From Ridgeia piscesae (Eukaryota; Annelida; Polychaeta; Sabellida; Siboglinidae), in NCBI GenBank assembly GCA_025642075.2, contig JAODUO010000156.1:124001-188000 (forward strand): 64,000 bases of DNA. Reading direction: 5' to 3'. The notes below the pieces were generated by a model. The model did not search any database. It had not been told where the DNA came from and worked only from the letters and a program-made list of their open reading frames with translations. The translations under genes and the position numbers were made by a program. Below are positions 53,721 through 64,000 of this stretch, in pieces. The first letter of the stretch is position 1. Every line of letters begins with the position of its first letter.

Positions 53721-53843
53721 ATATAGGCATCGTATAATGCCTGCCATGACCAGGGATTGAACCAGCATGACAGCTGGAAATGTTAACCACTACATTAAAT
53801 TATCTCTGCTTCTCATGCCACTATCCGCAGGTATTTGATAATC

Positions 53844-53945
53844 TTCCAGTTAACTTAACGGGCCTAAATTATTAGGGCCTTTAAAGAATGGTTAATTTTT
53901 TTATGTGTACCCCGGTACATGTTCATCACTTCTGGGGCATATTTT
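53844..53945 (+). repeat. Interspersed repeat E, copy 2
   Basis: Second copy of the block described at 48268. Confidence 0.7.
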
Positions 53946-54409
53946 TTTTTTAAATTGTGTTTTTGATCAATTCAATGCTGTTGAATCAATGTAAACAAGC
54001 TGATGTTACAGGGCATCCGCAAAGACAATAATATATTGTGACTATGTCCTTAAAATAGGCACTTCAACAACAAATTCAAAATCATCATAGGATGTTGGAA
54101 ATAGGCTCAAATGAAAGGTAATAAGTTACAGATCACATAACTGTTCAATTTATTATGATATCTTTATTAGAAGTTATTGCAATTTAAAGACGAAAAAATT
54201 GTGCAAAATTTATGTATCTCATAATGGTTTTAAAATGAGCCAATTTATTTGTTTTCTGTTTATAAATATTTGAAAAGTGACTTTAAAATGGCATAACTTT
54301 GTTATTTACATGACTATTAAAATACTTTTTGCATTGTTTTGAAATGCATTGAATGGAGTAATAAATTTGCTATATTGATTTGTTTGCACTAATTAATTCA
54401 GTTAATTAG

Positions 54410-55130
54410 TTAATATTAGTTAAGTAGTGCACATTAGTAACAGACCAACACATTCTAATCAAGATCAGCATAGCCCATAAATATGAAGATATTTATACAT
54501 ATTATGCAGTCTGCATAACCACATTGACTATGATAATAAATATATATTAACTAGTCATGTAATAATAAATAAATAAATTAGTTAATAGGCGATAATTAGC
54601 AGGCAACCTCAACAGACAGAAACTGTTTTGTAAAATGCCACAATGTCCATGAATATATGTTTATAATATTATTATAAACATGAAATTTGTAGAACCACCT
54701 TACTTATGGTAAGAGATATACATTAAACAGTTATGTAATATTAATAATAAACTAAACAAATAAATCAATTAGATTAGTAGCCGTGCTTCGTATAGACTTA
54801 CACATGAATAAAAGGCCTTAATGTCCATAATTATTAAGACATTCCCACATTAATTACGGTAGTAAATACACATTACCCAGTAATTTCATATTAACACTAA
54901 CTTAATTAATAAGTTAATATTGGCTAATGTTAGCATGCTAACTCGACTAATGGTTACATTTTGATGAAAGCCTGCAGTAAATAATTATGAAGTAAATATA
55001 ATTTATGCAATGTTTAGAACCACATGAAACATTATGATAAACCATCAATAAATACATGTCATTACAGCATAAATAATAACTTTATTAATAAATATTAACT
55101 AAATAACAAACTCAACAGATCAATGCATGA
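54410..55130. repeat. Degenerate tandem array, unit about 150-176 bp
   Basis: A recognisable block, ACCACATT then TATG.TAATAAATATA.ATTA and GTAATA..AATAATAA, starts near 54518, 54694, 54843 and 55019, giving spacings of 176, 149 and 176. Within units, AATGTCCAT.A(A)T and CA(A)ACTC(A)ACAG blocks recur in the same order. The stretch is very AT-rich with many TTAAT motifs. Confidence 0.6.
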
Positions 55131-55554
55131 CAATGAAGCACAGTTGTCACACTTCACTTGTTTATGGATGATCGTGGTTACAGGTTGGACAAATGCTTTA
55201 GGCTCAGTAGAGGCCATTAATAAAATTTTATTGTTTCATAATATTCTGCATTTCAACATGAACTTGATGAAGTAATGTTTATAAACTGTTCACAGTGTTT
55301 CATCACCGACTCCGACATCTCTCGTGCCAAATGCAAGACTGCTTTCTGCGTTACCTTCCACAGGGATAAAGTGCAAGATGAAGAAGCTGCTCACATTACT
55401 CCGCCTCACTATGTTCAGTGTAGATATGTGTATTATGTGACACATTCAGCGAGACAAGTTATGTAATAAATTAGAAATTAGTGTAAGCGGATGATGCATG
55501 TGATATATTGAAGCGTTTGTAGGTTTGGTATCTTCACAGTTAATCGACAGGTAC

Positions 55555-56130
55555 AGTTTTGTTCAAGCAATAAAATAATGTGTTCTTGTCTATTAAAACT
55601 GCAGTGTTCCTGTCACGTTCACAGGGACTATATCTTCAGAGAGCATAGATATGTTGCTGTGTCAACTTCAGTCAAACGAAGGTTGTAGTTATGTATACAC
55701 GTGTGTAATTTTTCAGGTGCGAGATTTCTGAAATAAAACAATTCAAAGTACATGCAATAACTACAATCATTCATCAAGCACATTATGTCAGTATTATTGT
55801 ATATTCATGCCAATCATTTACATAAATAACAAATAATAATTATTAGTAATGTTTAACATTTCTAGAAGTAATTGCATTATTATTAATTATAATTAGGAAT
55901 AGTAGTAGTGATATTTTATTCACAATATATCATAAAACAGGAGTACACTAAATACCATTACAATCACCTTATTAACATAGTGGACCTGTAACAATATAAA
56001 TAACACACAAATAAATATTAAATACAAGCAAATCTGTTAGTACGTAGTTCTAGCCTCTAGCCCAAGCGCCAAGGCCAGGGCAGGTATAAACTGACAGCAC
56101 AGAATGACAGATCGGTTAAACTTAAATGTC
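55555..56130 (-). repeat. Interspersed repeat D, intact copy
   Basis: Matches, in reverse complement, 63625 down to 63123 and then 60060 down to 59995. Examples are CTATTAAAACTGCAGTGT against ACTGCAGTTTTAATAG, AGGTGCGAGATTTCTGAAATAAAACAATTCAAAGT, and ACAGAATGACAGATCGGTTAAA. The LINE at 60-63 kb splits the other copy. Confidence 0.85.
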
Positions 56131-57105
56131 ATGATTTTTTAAAGCCATATAATGTAGGCTATTAATAAATAAATAAATACAAAGACACACATTCTTAGCT
56201 AGACTATTTTATTGTTGTAATTAATTTAAATTCATAACGGAACGTTATCCAAAAGAATAACTCACAATCTGAGTCACTGATGTGGTCTTGAAGCAAGTGA
56301 AGTGCACAAATCGTCACCACAGAACCACATAGAATGATAGATTAGGTTAAACATAAAATATGTTCTCTTCAACAAACATATACAGCTTAAGCCAACCTTT
56401 TGGTGACATGCACGCAAATTCTTCACTGACACACACATGACAACGCCTACGCTAACCAGGCTACCAATGGCAATGGTGAAACAATTTTTTTGCATGGCTC
56501 AAAACTATATTTCGCGCCCGCGCACGCCAAAAAATTCTTCACCACAGGTTACAATAAACCTCATAGATTACCTTAGATACAAACTAATTCCTCAGTTTGA
56601 CACCTATATTGCTTAACCCAAATTGTTTTGGTGACACACATGCAATTTCATTGAGATGCAAGTCTTGACAACGGTAAAACTTGACGTTGTTAGAATGGCG
56701 TGCATTTCGCGCCCATCAATGCCAAATATTTTTCACGACAGACTAATCAAACATCCATAGATTATATAAAACACATAATATTTCACCAGTTTTGTTGGCA
56801 TATTTGGTAAATTCATTCATGAAAAACTGCTACGTCATCATATCGATGAAATTTTAAAATTAAAACGACATAAATAAAGTTAGACTTACCACCAAGATGG
56901 AGCCGCAATCCGATGACGTCAATCATGAAAAATGCGTGCGAATCAGACAATTAAAACAAAACGCTACCCAGGTCCAAGTAAACGACACGACGCAAATGCT
57001 ACGCAGCTTTGCGCGCATGTAAAATCACCATGGCAGCAGATTTTTTTGAAGTGCCTACTTAAAACTAAGGTTACATTGCTTAAACTGATAACAAATATTG
57101 CTATA
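56131..57105. other. Unassigned AT-rich DNA
   Basis: No gene recognised. The phrases TTTCGCGCCC and CAA..TTCTTCAC or TTTTTCAC recur near 56510 and 56705, hinting at a diverged tandem repeat of about 195 bp. Confidence 0.35.
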
Positions 57106-57107
57106 TA

Positions 57108-58359
57108 CAGTCGTGCCTCGCTATAACGTGGTAGTTGGGGTCCACGAAATGGTTCCGCGTTATAAACGAGGCGCGTTATAGATTATATTCCACCAGGGGC
57201 GCCACCACCCCAAAACAGCAACCAAAGCCAATGTGCTGGTTGCGCGCGGTGTATGCGTGATTTATAAAACTAACTGACATTGAAACCAACGTAAATGTGT
57301 ATTACATTAAAATAATATACACTGTCGAATGTTGAACTGAGTCAATCTTGCGAATGGTGTATAGTTTTGAAATAAATTCAGAGCCAACGCGCCTCGTCTG
57401 GCAATGCGAACTGAGGCGGAGCGATAACACAGGAGTGCTGTCGCAGTCTAAAATAACCTTGACTCGGCAGCCGAAACGCACAAATGAATTGACATGTTGC
57501 CGAAGTCGGTCAATATTAAAACTTATACTAATTGCGCTCACTATTGGCTTGATTTCATCTTTCAATCAATCCCAAAATATAAATTTAGATCGCACATTTA
57601 CCGTGCCGATTTATAATGCCGTGCCGATTTATAATGCAATTCACGGTGGTTCGAGGCTACTGTGTTTCATATGCAGTTGACGAATTTGTATATTTGCGCA
57701 CAAATAAATGTTTTTTTTCATAGACGTAGTGAAGAAAACGTTAGCCTGCCATTTCAGTATCATAATTATTGTTCGTCACCGCCCGATTCGTAAGCAATTT
57801 AATTGCCATTTACAAGTCGGCCAAGACGCCCGTTCGCAGAAGCCACAGCGAATGGGCGCCTTCGCCAAAGCCACAGCGAACTGGCTGGAGACAAGCGCGA
57901 TCGATATCGGTGCAAACAAACAGGCTTTGTACCAAATTTACTGTGCCTAAAGTTAATTAAATGCAATCAAAGGAATTGGTAATGTTTTAAACAAACACTT
58001 AAGAAATTACGACACAAACCAAGTGCTGGTTACACAATAGATCGGTTATAAAAACTATTTGATTGGTATTGCAAAGCCGACGGCAGACAGCAGAGCAGAA
58101 GTAAGGGGCACAACAAACAACAAACTCAGCAACGCAGTTGTACTTCTGTGTTAAATTTCTTAATATCATTAAATTTTTTCTAGATACACCTGTACAAGAT
58201 AAACATGAGGACTTCATAAAAATAAGTGACAGTTAATTACAGCATTATTGTTAGCTGTAGCGCCCATTTCCCCCTGGCGGCAGAAATTCGGGGTCCACGA
58301 CCGACCGCGTTATAGCCGATTCGCGTTATACCGAATCGCGTTATAGTGAGGCGAGCCTG
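57108..58359. mobile_element. pogo/Tigger-like nonautonomous DNA transposon
   Basis: Termini CAGTCGTGCCTCGCTATAACG and its partner CAGGCTCGCCTCACTATAACG (read from the right end on the minus strand) are imperfect 21-bp inverted repeats. TA dinucleotides at 57106-57107 and 58360-58361 are the target duplication. CAG termini with CCTC..TATAACG are typical of pogo/Tigger elements of the Tc1/mariner superfamily. At 1252 bp with no DDE transposase frame it cannot move itself. GC content is higher than in the flanks. Confidence 0.88.
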
Positions 58360-58361
58360 TA

Positions 58362-59271
58362 TATATTGTTTTTATTTCGACCTTGCAATGCACATGCAAG
58401 ACAGTAGCTTATTTGCGTTGACTCGATGGCATTAAATTGCTCTAACACACAATAAAAAAATGTATGTATGACTTCTTTGTACCAGAAGTAATACATGTAG
58501 TCTTTGTAGAATGACATTCCGAACCCATGGGCCATACATGTATACACATCGAAAAGGTGATAAAAACGTTTAGAAAAGGGCATTTTAGGGCAGTTAACTG
58601 GAAGATTACCCAATAAACACCCTTTCCTACCTGCTAACAACTAAGTAACTGCTCTGGCCTCTGCGAATAGCCCCGGCCAGAGGGTTAACATAAATACATA
58701 ATCAAGGACTAGCAATAGCACTTTTGTTGAATCTTGACCCACCTTGATTTCGCTGTTATTTCATAGCCATATTTGGCCTAAATGTGGCACCCCAGTTGCA
58801 TCAGCCAACATAATCCGAGGGATGTTTATATGTTAACACTCATTTGATAATTTCCCGTCTGCTAACATAAATTCAAAAACAGGAAGTACGCGAATGAGTG
58901 GAATAGGCAAAAATTAACACCAACACACCATGCATTGGCTATACCTGTTATAACCGAGAATTGTCACAGTAACGGAAAAACACAGTACGGACCCCCGGGT
59001 GTAATATTCATCTCATAAATACGGCATGTTGCTTATTTTAAGGGGTGGGTGGCAACCATAATTGCATAAATTCTCATTTTTAAATCTTGATTTGTATCTA
59101 ATTTATAATCTAAATATACCAGTCCAATGGCAATGATTAGGTTTAGGGTTATAACCGTGTGAAGTACATAATAATAATGATTAAAATATACATCACGTAA
59201 TCAGTTTGTTATTGTAATTGAATTGTTTTATCTGATTAATTTTTCTTGTTATAATAACATATCCATCCATC
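58362..59271. other. Unassigned DNA
   Basis: No coding or repeat signature recognised. A short ATCC run occurs at 59262-59277. Confidence 0.4.
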
Positions 59272-59700
59272 CATCCATCTCACATAGCTTAGCCTTAGGC
59301 TTAGGCATGGGGGCCGTAGTGGCGTATCTTTAGACCCGTGGCGTAACCGTACGTGGGGATGCGCGCGCATTTGTTTTTCCAATTCTGCGCACGCATGTTG
59401 CGTCAATCTTGTCGCATCGATACGGTGGAATGACACGAGGGGACATACCACCAAATGGAGGCCTACGTACGCCATTACCCTGGTTGAATGGAAATTATAT
59501 TTCTGCGTAGCGTTATATCACGGACTTATAATATGCACTGGACTGCTGTCTCCGCCGCTCGCAGCGCTTCGCGAGCGGCGGAGTTGGCTGCAAAGGTCAC
59601 GAGCGCACAAGATGTACTCCCCACTTCCGGTCTACTAGCCACTGCGATGGAGATGCCAAACATCGACAGGATTCTTGCGGTGAATATAACTGTTTAATTC
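59272..59700 (+). promoter_or_regulatory. CpG-rich segment, possible promoter/first exon
   Basis: CpG-dense against a CpG-poor background. It contains a 9-bp-stem hairpin GCCGCTCGC..GCGAGCGGC near 59556-59581 and a plus-strand open stretch from ATG at 59535, with a later in-frame ATG and a possible donor CTTGCG|GTGAAT near 59680. No downstream exon was recognised, so this is only a candidate. Confidence 0.25.
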
Positions 59701-60101
59701 AATAATAGTGATAATTTTCCTAAACGATGACTGTACCTAGTTTTGTAAATGTTATGGCTATCTCCAGTGTAGTTCTAAATGGTTTATTTAATTCTATTTT
59801 CGTCGTACATGACGTATAATATGCATCGGGGTGTCGGCGTAATGGCGTAAACAATACCGAAGGCAAGGCTAACTTTTTTCTTGGGCAAGTGACGCAAGTT
59901 TTAACTAGTCTTGCTATGGGTGTAAGTTCATAGATTGGAATTATATATAATGTTTAAATATTCATAATAATTTGTTAATCTCAAGCCAGTTTAACAACAG
60001 CCGATCATTTAACCGATCTGTCATTCTGTGCTATCAGTTTATACCAGCCCTTGCTTGGCCTACCTTGAATTTACCTTGAATTTACCTTGAATCCTCTTCT
60101 A

Positions 60102-60788
60102 CTACGTAGTCGAGGAGTTGACGAGGAAGGGAGTCAATCGCTGACTCGTGTAATCCTCCGCCCTATTTCGTAGATACTTGTCAATGTAACCCTTAAATTG
60201 GTTGACGCTTGCGGACATAACAGCACTTCCAGGAAGTCTATTCCAATCGTTTACTATCCTTTGAGTGAAAGAGTACTTTCTTATATCAAGCCTAGAGTGT
60301 AATTTGTGTATTTTGTAAGGGTGCCCTCTTGTTTTGCCATCCTCATTTTCCATAATAAAGAAATCGGCAGGAAAAATACTATCCAACCCATTTATTATTT
60401 TAAAAACTTCCAATAAATCGGCTCTCATCCTTCTTGTTTCCAAAGTTGTTATTTTTAGTATTCTTAGTCGACCTGGATAGTCTAAATGCCTTAATTCAGG
60501 AATAATCCTGCTCATCCTTCGTTGTATAGATTCTAATAAATCTATATCTTTCTGTTTAAATGGGCGCCATGCCTGAATACAGTAATCAAGGTGAGGTCTC
60601 ACTAAGGATTTATATAGTTTTAAAACTACCTCTTTGGTTTTATATTTAAAGGCTCTATTTATCATGCCTAGCATTGCATTTGCCTTATTAGCTGCCCTGA
60701 CACATTGCTTTGTTACATCCAGTGTTTCTGTGATTATGACCCCTAAGTCTCTCTCCTCGTGTGTTGTTTCAATGCATTCCTTTCCCAT
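60102..60788 (-). pseudogene. LINE RT thumb and C-terminal domain
   Basis: 228 codons. ERDLGVIITE (RT motif 7), YKSLVRPHLDYCIQAW, DLLESIQRRMSRII, TLETRRMRADLLEVFKII and FTQRIVNDWNRLP are conserved in the C-terminal part of CR1/L2 proteins. Confidence 0.9.
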
Positions 60789-61379
60789 AAAATAATCATA
60801 CTATTTATTGTTGTATCCGTAATGTATACATTTACATTTTTCAGCATTGAACAACATCGACCATTCACTGCTCCACTCATTTAGGGTACTCAGATCTTTT
60901 TGTAATTTTTCCGCGTCCTCATACGTTGATACCTGACTAAAAAGCTTAGTGTCATCAGCAAATTTAAGAATATGATTTCTCACACCCTCATCTAGGTCAT
61001 TTATAAATATTACAAATAAAACCGGACCCAACACAGACCCCTGTGGGACTCCACTCCTTACTGGTGACCATTCAGAAGTTTTCCCATTTACGACAACACG
61101 TTGGACTCTGTCAGTTAGCCATTCGGTTATCCAGTCACTTACACTACCTCCTATGCCATGTGACCTCTAGCCTGGCATGGGGAACTCTATCGAACGCTTT
61201 ACTGAAATCCAAATAAATCGAGTCTACAGGTAATCCTTGGTCTATATACATTGTTACTTTATCAAGGTAAACTAGAAGGTTGGTCAAACATGAATGACCT
61301 TTCCAAAAACCATGCTGTGATGGCTTAATTAGCTCATTTTTTTTGGAGATGCCTGATGATCTCATCTCTTATGGTGGAT

Positions 61380-62309
61380 TCATTTTGTTCCTTTGTTTTT
61401 GTATATAGGTGTTACATTTGCTTTTTTCCAATCCAGAGGGACTTCTCCCATTTCTATACTGCCATTAAATATATCACACAATGGGGAGGCGATAGCTGAA
61501 GATACTTCTCTTAACATTGAGGAATTAAAATTGTCTATTCCAGGAGCTTTATTTGGTTTCATTTTTGACAGTTTTTCTTGCACTATTGCTATTGTAAACT
61601 CAATGGTTTGGAGTGATTCTTCTATTGTCTTTGTGAAAATATTCACAGGATCAGGTAAATTACTCATTTCCTCGTCAGTGTATACTGAAGCAAAATAGTC
61701 ATTAATTAAGTTCGCTACCTGAATTGAGTCTGTTATCACTTCTCCCATAAGATCGACAAGGGGCCCAACGCTGTCTTTTGTCCTAGTTTTAGATCTTGTA
61801 TGTGCATAGAAGGACTTAGGATCTGTTTTTATATTCTCAGCAAGTTTTTTCTCAAAGTACCGTTTGGCCTTTTTCACTTCATACTGGGCTTTATTGCGTT
61901 GGCGTTTGTATGCTTCATATAGATGGTACTCTCTGGTTTCCCTGTATCTCTTCCACATGTGGTATTTTTTTCTTCTTGCTAGTTCGGCCCTCTTTGACAT
62001 CCATCTTGGCTTTTTGTTCCTTTTCTTTGTTGAGATAGGTACAAAACGCTGCACAGCAGAGTTAACTACAGCTTTAAAATGATCCCATTTTGTGTTTACA
62101 TCAATATTCTGGAATGCCTGTTCCCAGTCATAGTCACTTAAAAATTTCCTCATTTCCTCATAATTCCCTCTCTTGTAATCATAATATGTCTCTCTCCACT
62201 CTTTAACCTGTACCGATACTATGACATCACATGTCACAATGTTATGGTCACTGAATGGATCTTTTACCCTAACGGCATCAATCATATTCGGTTCTGTTGA
62301 TAAAATCAA
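61380..62309 (-). pseudogene. LINE endonuclease end, linker and RT start
   Basis: The longest open LINE segment here, 310 codons. It begins with the endonuclease SDHN motif, continues through a Lys/Arg-rich linker (RNKKPRWMSKRAELARRKK), FYAHTRSK and NDYFASVYTDE, and ends with RT motif 0/1, KPNKAPGIDNFNSSML and DWKKANVTPIYK. Confidence 0.9.
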
Positions 62310-62311
62310 AT

Positions 62312-62950
62312 CTAATATGGTCTCACCCCTAGTTTCAACATGTACATGTTGGTTAGAAATAAATCTTGGGTAAGTTCAAGGAACCTTGCCCCTTCTGCTC
62401 CCGCCTGCATCCTCTTCCAGTCTATACTTCTGTGATTAAAATCACCAAATATCACAACATTGTTGCATGCTGCACATGCTTTCCGCATGACGTCATGTAA
62501 AGCTAGTTCTTTCTCTAAATCTGCAGATGTGCTATGGTAACATACCCCGACAAGTAGGGACCCTGTCATGGTATTTATTCGACACCATACTGTTTCAGTG
62601 TTTGGAGTTTTAGTAAGCTCCTCACAGATAACATAATGTAAATTGCCTCTTATGTATATGATACAGCCACCTCCTTTCATGTCCTCTCTATCATTTCGAA
62701 CTAAATTGTATCCCTCCAGGTTCAGTTCTGCATCTGTTATGTCTTTGTGTGCCCATGTTTCGGTTATGCATATTATATCCGGGTTTTCCTCAACTGCAAT
62801 ACACTGCAGTTCATCCAATTTGTTCATAATGCTTCTAGCATTTACAGATACAACTTTAAGTTTATGTACAGTTATGTGCCCAGTGCTCATTTTTTCGTCA
62901 TTTTTATCCCCTTCACCCATTTTGTGCAAATTTTTAGTGTCATTATACAA
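62312..62950 (-). pseudogene. LINE apurinic-like endonuclease domain
   Basis: Exonuclease-endonuclease-phosphatase fold motifs in order: N-ARS (Asn), TETW (catalytic Glu), GDFNHRSIDW (Asp and Asn). The final SDHN motif lies in the next frame at about 62240. The domain nicks target DNA to prime reverse transcription. Only one base loss separates the two frames. Confidence 0.9.
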
Positions 62951-64000
62951 GTCAGTGCTGGTGCCTACTTTTTTGCCGGTTTTGTGGACTGGCTTCCCCT
63001 CCTTGTGGTTGTCATTTTAGGCTGGCTATTCCTTCGAAGAGGTGGTGTTTTACGTGCAGCAGATGTTGACCTGCTCCTCCTGGGGGGGACTCCCTCCCTG
63101 GTGCCTAGGCCCAAGCCCAGTTAGGCATTGCTAACTGTTTTCAATATTTACTGCCATTCGCTTGTATTTATTATTGATTTGTGTTATTTATATTTTGATG
63201 ATTGTTCATGTGCAATTTATTTATTCTGATCCTGTTTTATTATTGTGAATAAAATATCACTACAACTATTCCTAATTATAATTAATAATAATGCATTTTA
63301 CTTCTAGAAATTTAAGCATTACTAAGAATTGTGTATTTGTTATTTCTAGTATATGTATTTAAATGCTTGGCATGGATATACAATAATTCTATGTGTTTGA
63401 TTAATTATTGTAGTTATTACATGCACTTTGAATTGTTTTATTTCAGAAATCTCGCACCTGAAAGTTACACACATTACGTGTATGCATGATTACAAGCTTC
63501 ATCTGGCTGAAGATGACACAGCAACATATCTACGCTGTCTAAAGATACAGTCCCTGTGAACATGACATATACACTGCAGTTTTAATAGACAAGAACACAG
63601 CATTATTGCATTGCCTGAACAAATATAAGTCCGTGGTTATATCACAGCTGCAAAATAATTATATTTGTCAGACAGTGAAAAGGTGCGTATGCATACAGGT
63701 GTAATTTGGCCTAGAGGTGTCAACATTGGCAATCGGCCGCTGATTGAAGCAAAAATGAAGGGGTGTCAGGTTAGAGACTGGATTGTAGGAGAAAGAGATA
63801 TGTAATTTTCACGAATTTTATACATGACATGTGTTGATAGAGACTAATTAATGTCTGAAATTTCCAATACCATGGATTTATAATCCTAGTGGGAAATCAA
63901 AGAAACGCCTATGGAAAATCAATTGGTGGTCTCTACCCACGAGGGAGCCATGTTTTCGACATACTTATAAATCTGGGTAGTGCTATAAAGATATGGCAGT

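Larger units (their letters stand above)
60061..63122 (-). mobile_element. CR1/L2-like LINE, ORF2 nearly complete, inactive
   Basis: ORF2 runs from about 63122 down to 60102 in several frames: a basic Ser/Thr-rich leader, endonuclease (VVSVNARSIMNKLDELQ, ICITETWAHK, VVIFGDFNHRSIDW), then RT ([53 protein letters not shown]) and the C-terminal ERDLGV, RPHLDYCIQAW and FTQRIVNDWNRLP. A one-base deletion near 62345 shifts the endonuclease, and further breaks lie near 61380, 61144 and 60800. The 3' end is three 11-bp units ATTCAAGGTAA (60061-60093), a usual tail for CR1/L2 elements. No ORF1 is seen. Confidence 0.92.
59995..63625 (+). repeat. Interspersed repeat D, copy split by a LINE
   Basis: Left piece 59995-60060 and right piece about 63123-63625, inverted relative to 55555-56130. 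The intact copy gives the pre-insertion sequence, with TGGCC on the left and CCCAAG on the right at the junction. Confidence 0.82.

Noticed and set aside
61393..63124. Plus-strand open frames across the 60-63 kb LINE
   Set aside because: Antisense shadows of the LINE coding region.

Overview
This is a eukaryotic window, AT-rich and intron-rich, with GT-AG introns, microsatellites, several families of non-LTR retrotransposon, foldback and MITE-like DNA elements and a tRNA-derived SINE. Nothing in it is bacterial or phage. The two identifiable host genes are deeply conserved animal genes, so the source is a metazoan. The retroelement mix suggests a marine invertebrate, but I cannot place the phylum from sequence alone.

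Host genes. (1) 2595-11107, + strand: eight exons of the catalytic subunit of protein kinase CK2 (CK2 alpha). The N-terminal exons lie left of the window. (2) 18704-21212, + strand: a complete five-exon CFAP20 (BUG22) gene of 194 codons. The two lie head to tail, and as I recall the human genes CSNK2A2 and CFAP20 have the same order and orientation on 16q21, so this looks like ancient microsynteny. (3) 23128 to at least 42009, - strand: eleven phase-consistent exons of a protein of at least about 780 residues that I do not recognise. It has a helix-rich front half, a basic Ser/Thr-rich middle and two coding tandem-repeat blocks (10-residue and 14-residue units). It converges tail to tail on CFAP20, and its 5' end was not found. 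A CpG-rich spot at 59.3-59.7 kb might be another promoter or first exon; that is weak.

Mobile DNA. The CK2 intron holds a 1.65 kb foldback element with a near-perfect 37-bp hairpin. A second foldback (14.7-16.8 kb) and a Gypsy integrase fragment lie between CK2 and CFAP20. In the introns of the unknown gene are a 607-bp uninterrupted TG tract, a SINE, a CR1/Jockey-group LINE split by a 1.26 kb TTAA-flanked transposon, two pairs of interspersed repeats and a + strand LINE remnant. From 42.7 kb to the end the window is mostly repeats: a LINE with ORF1 and ORF2 (42.7-46.9 kb), a TTAA MITE-like element, short tandem arrays, an RTE-type LINE (50.0-51.3 kb), a hAT-like insert nested in another repeat, a degenerate array of about 150-176 bp units (54.4-55.1 kb), a pogo/Tigger-like element with TA duplications (57.1-58.4 kb) and a CR1/L2-like LINE (60.06-63.12 kb) nested in yet another repeat.

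I did not find a new biological system. The most useful observations are the CK2-CFAP20 linkage, the repeat-bearing unknown gene, and the nested insertions whose empty sites can be read directly.
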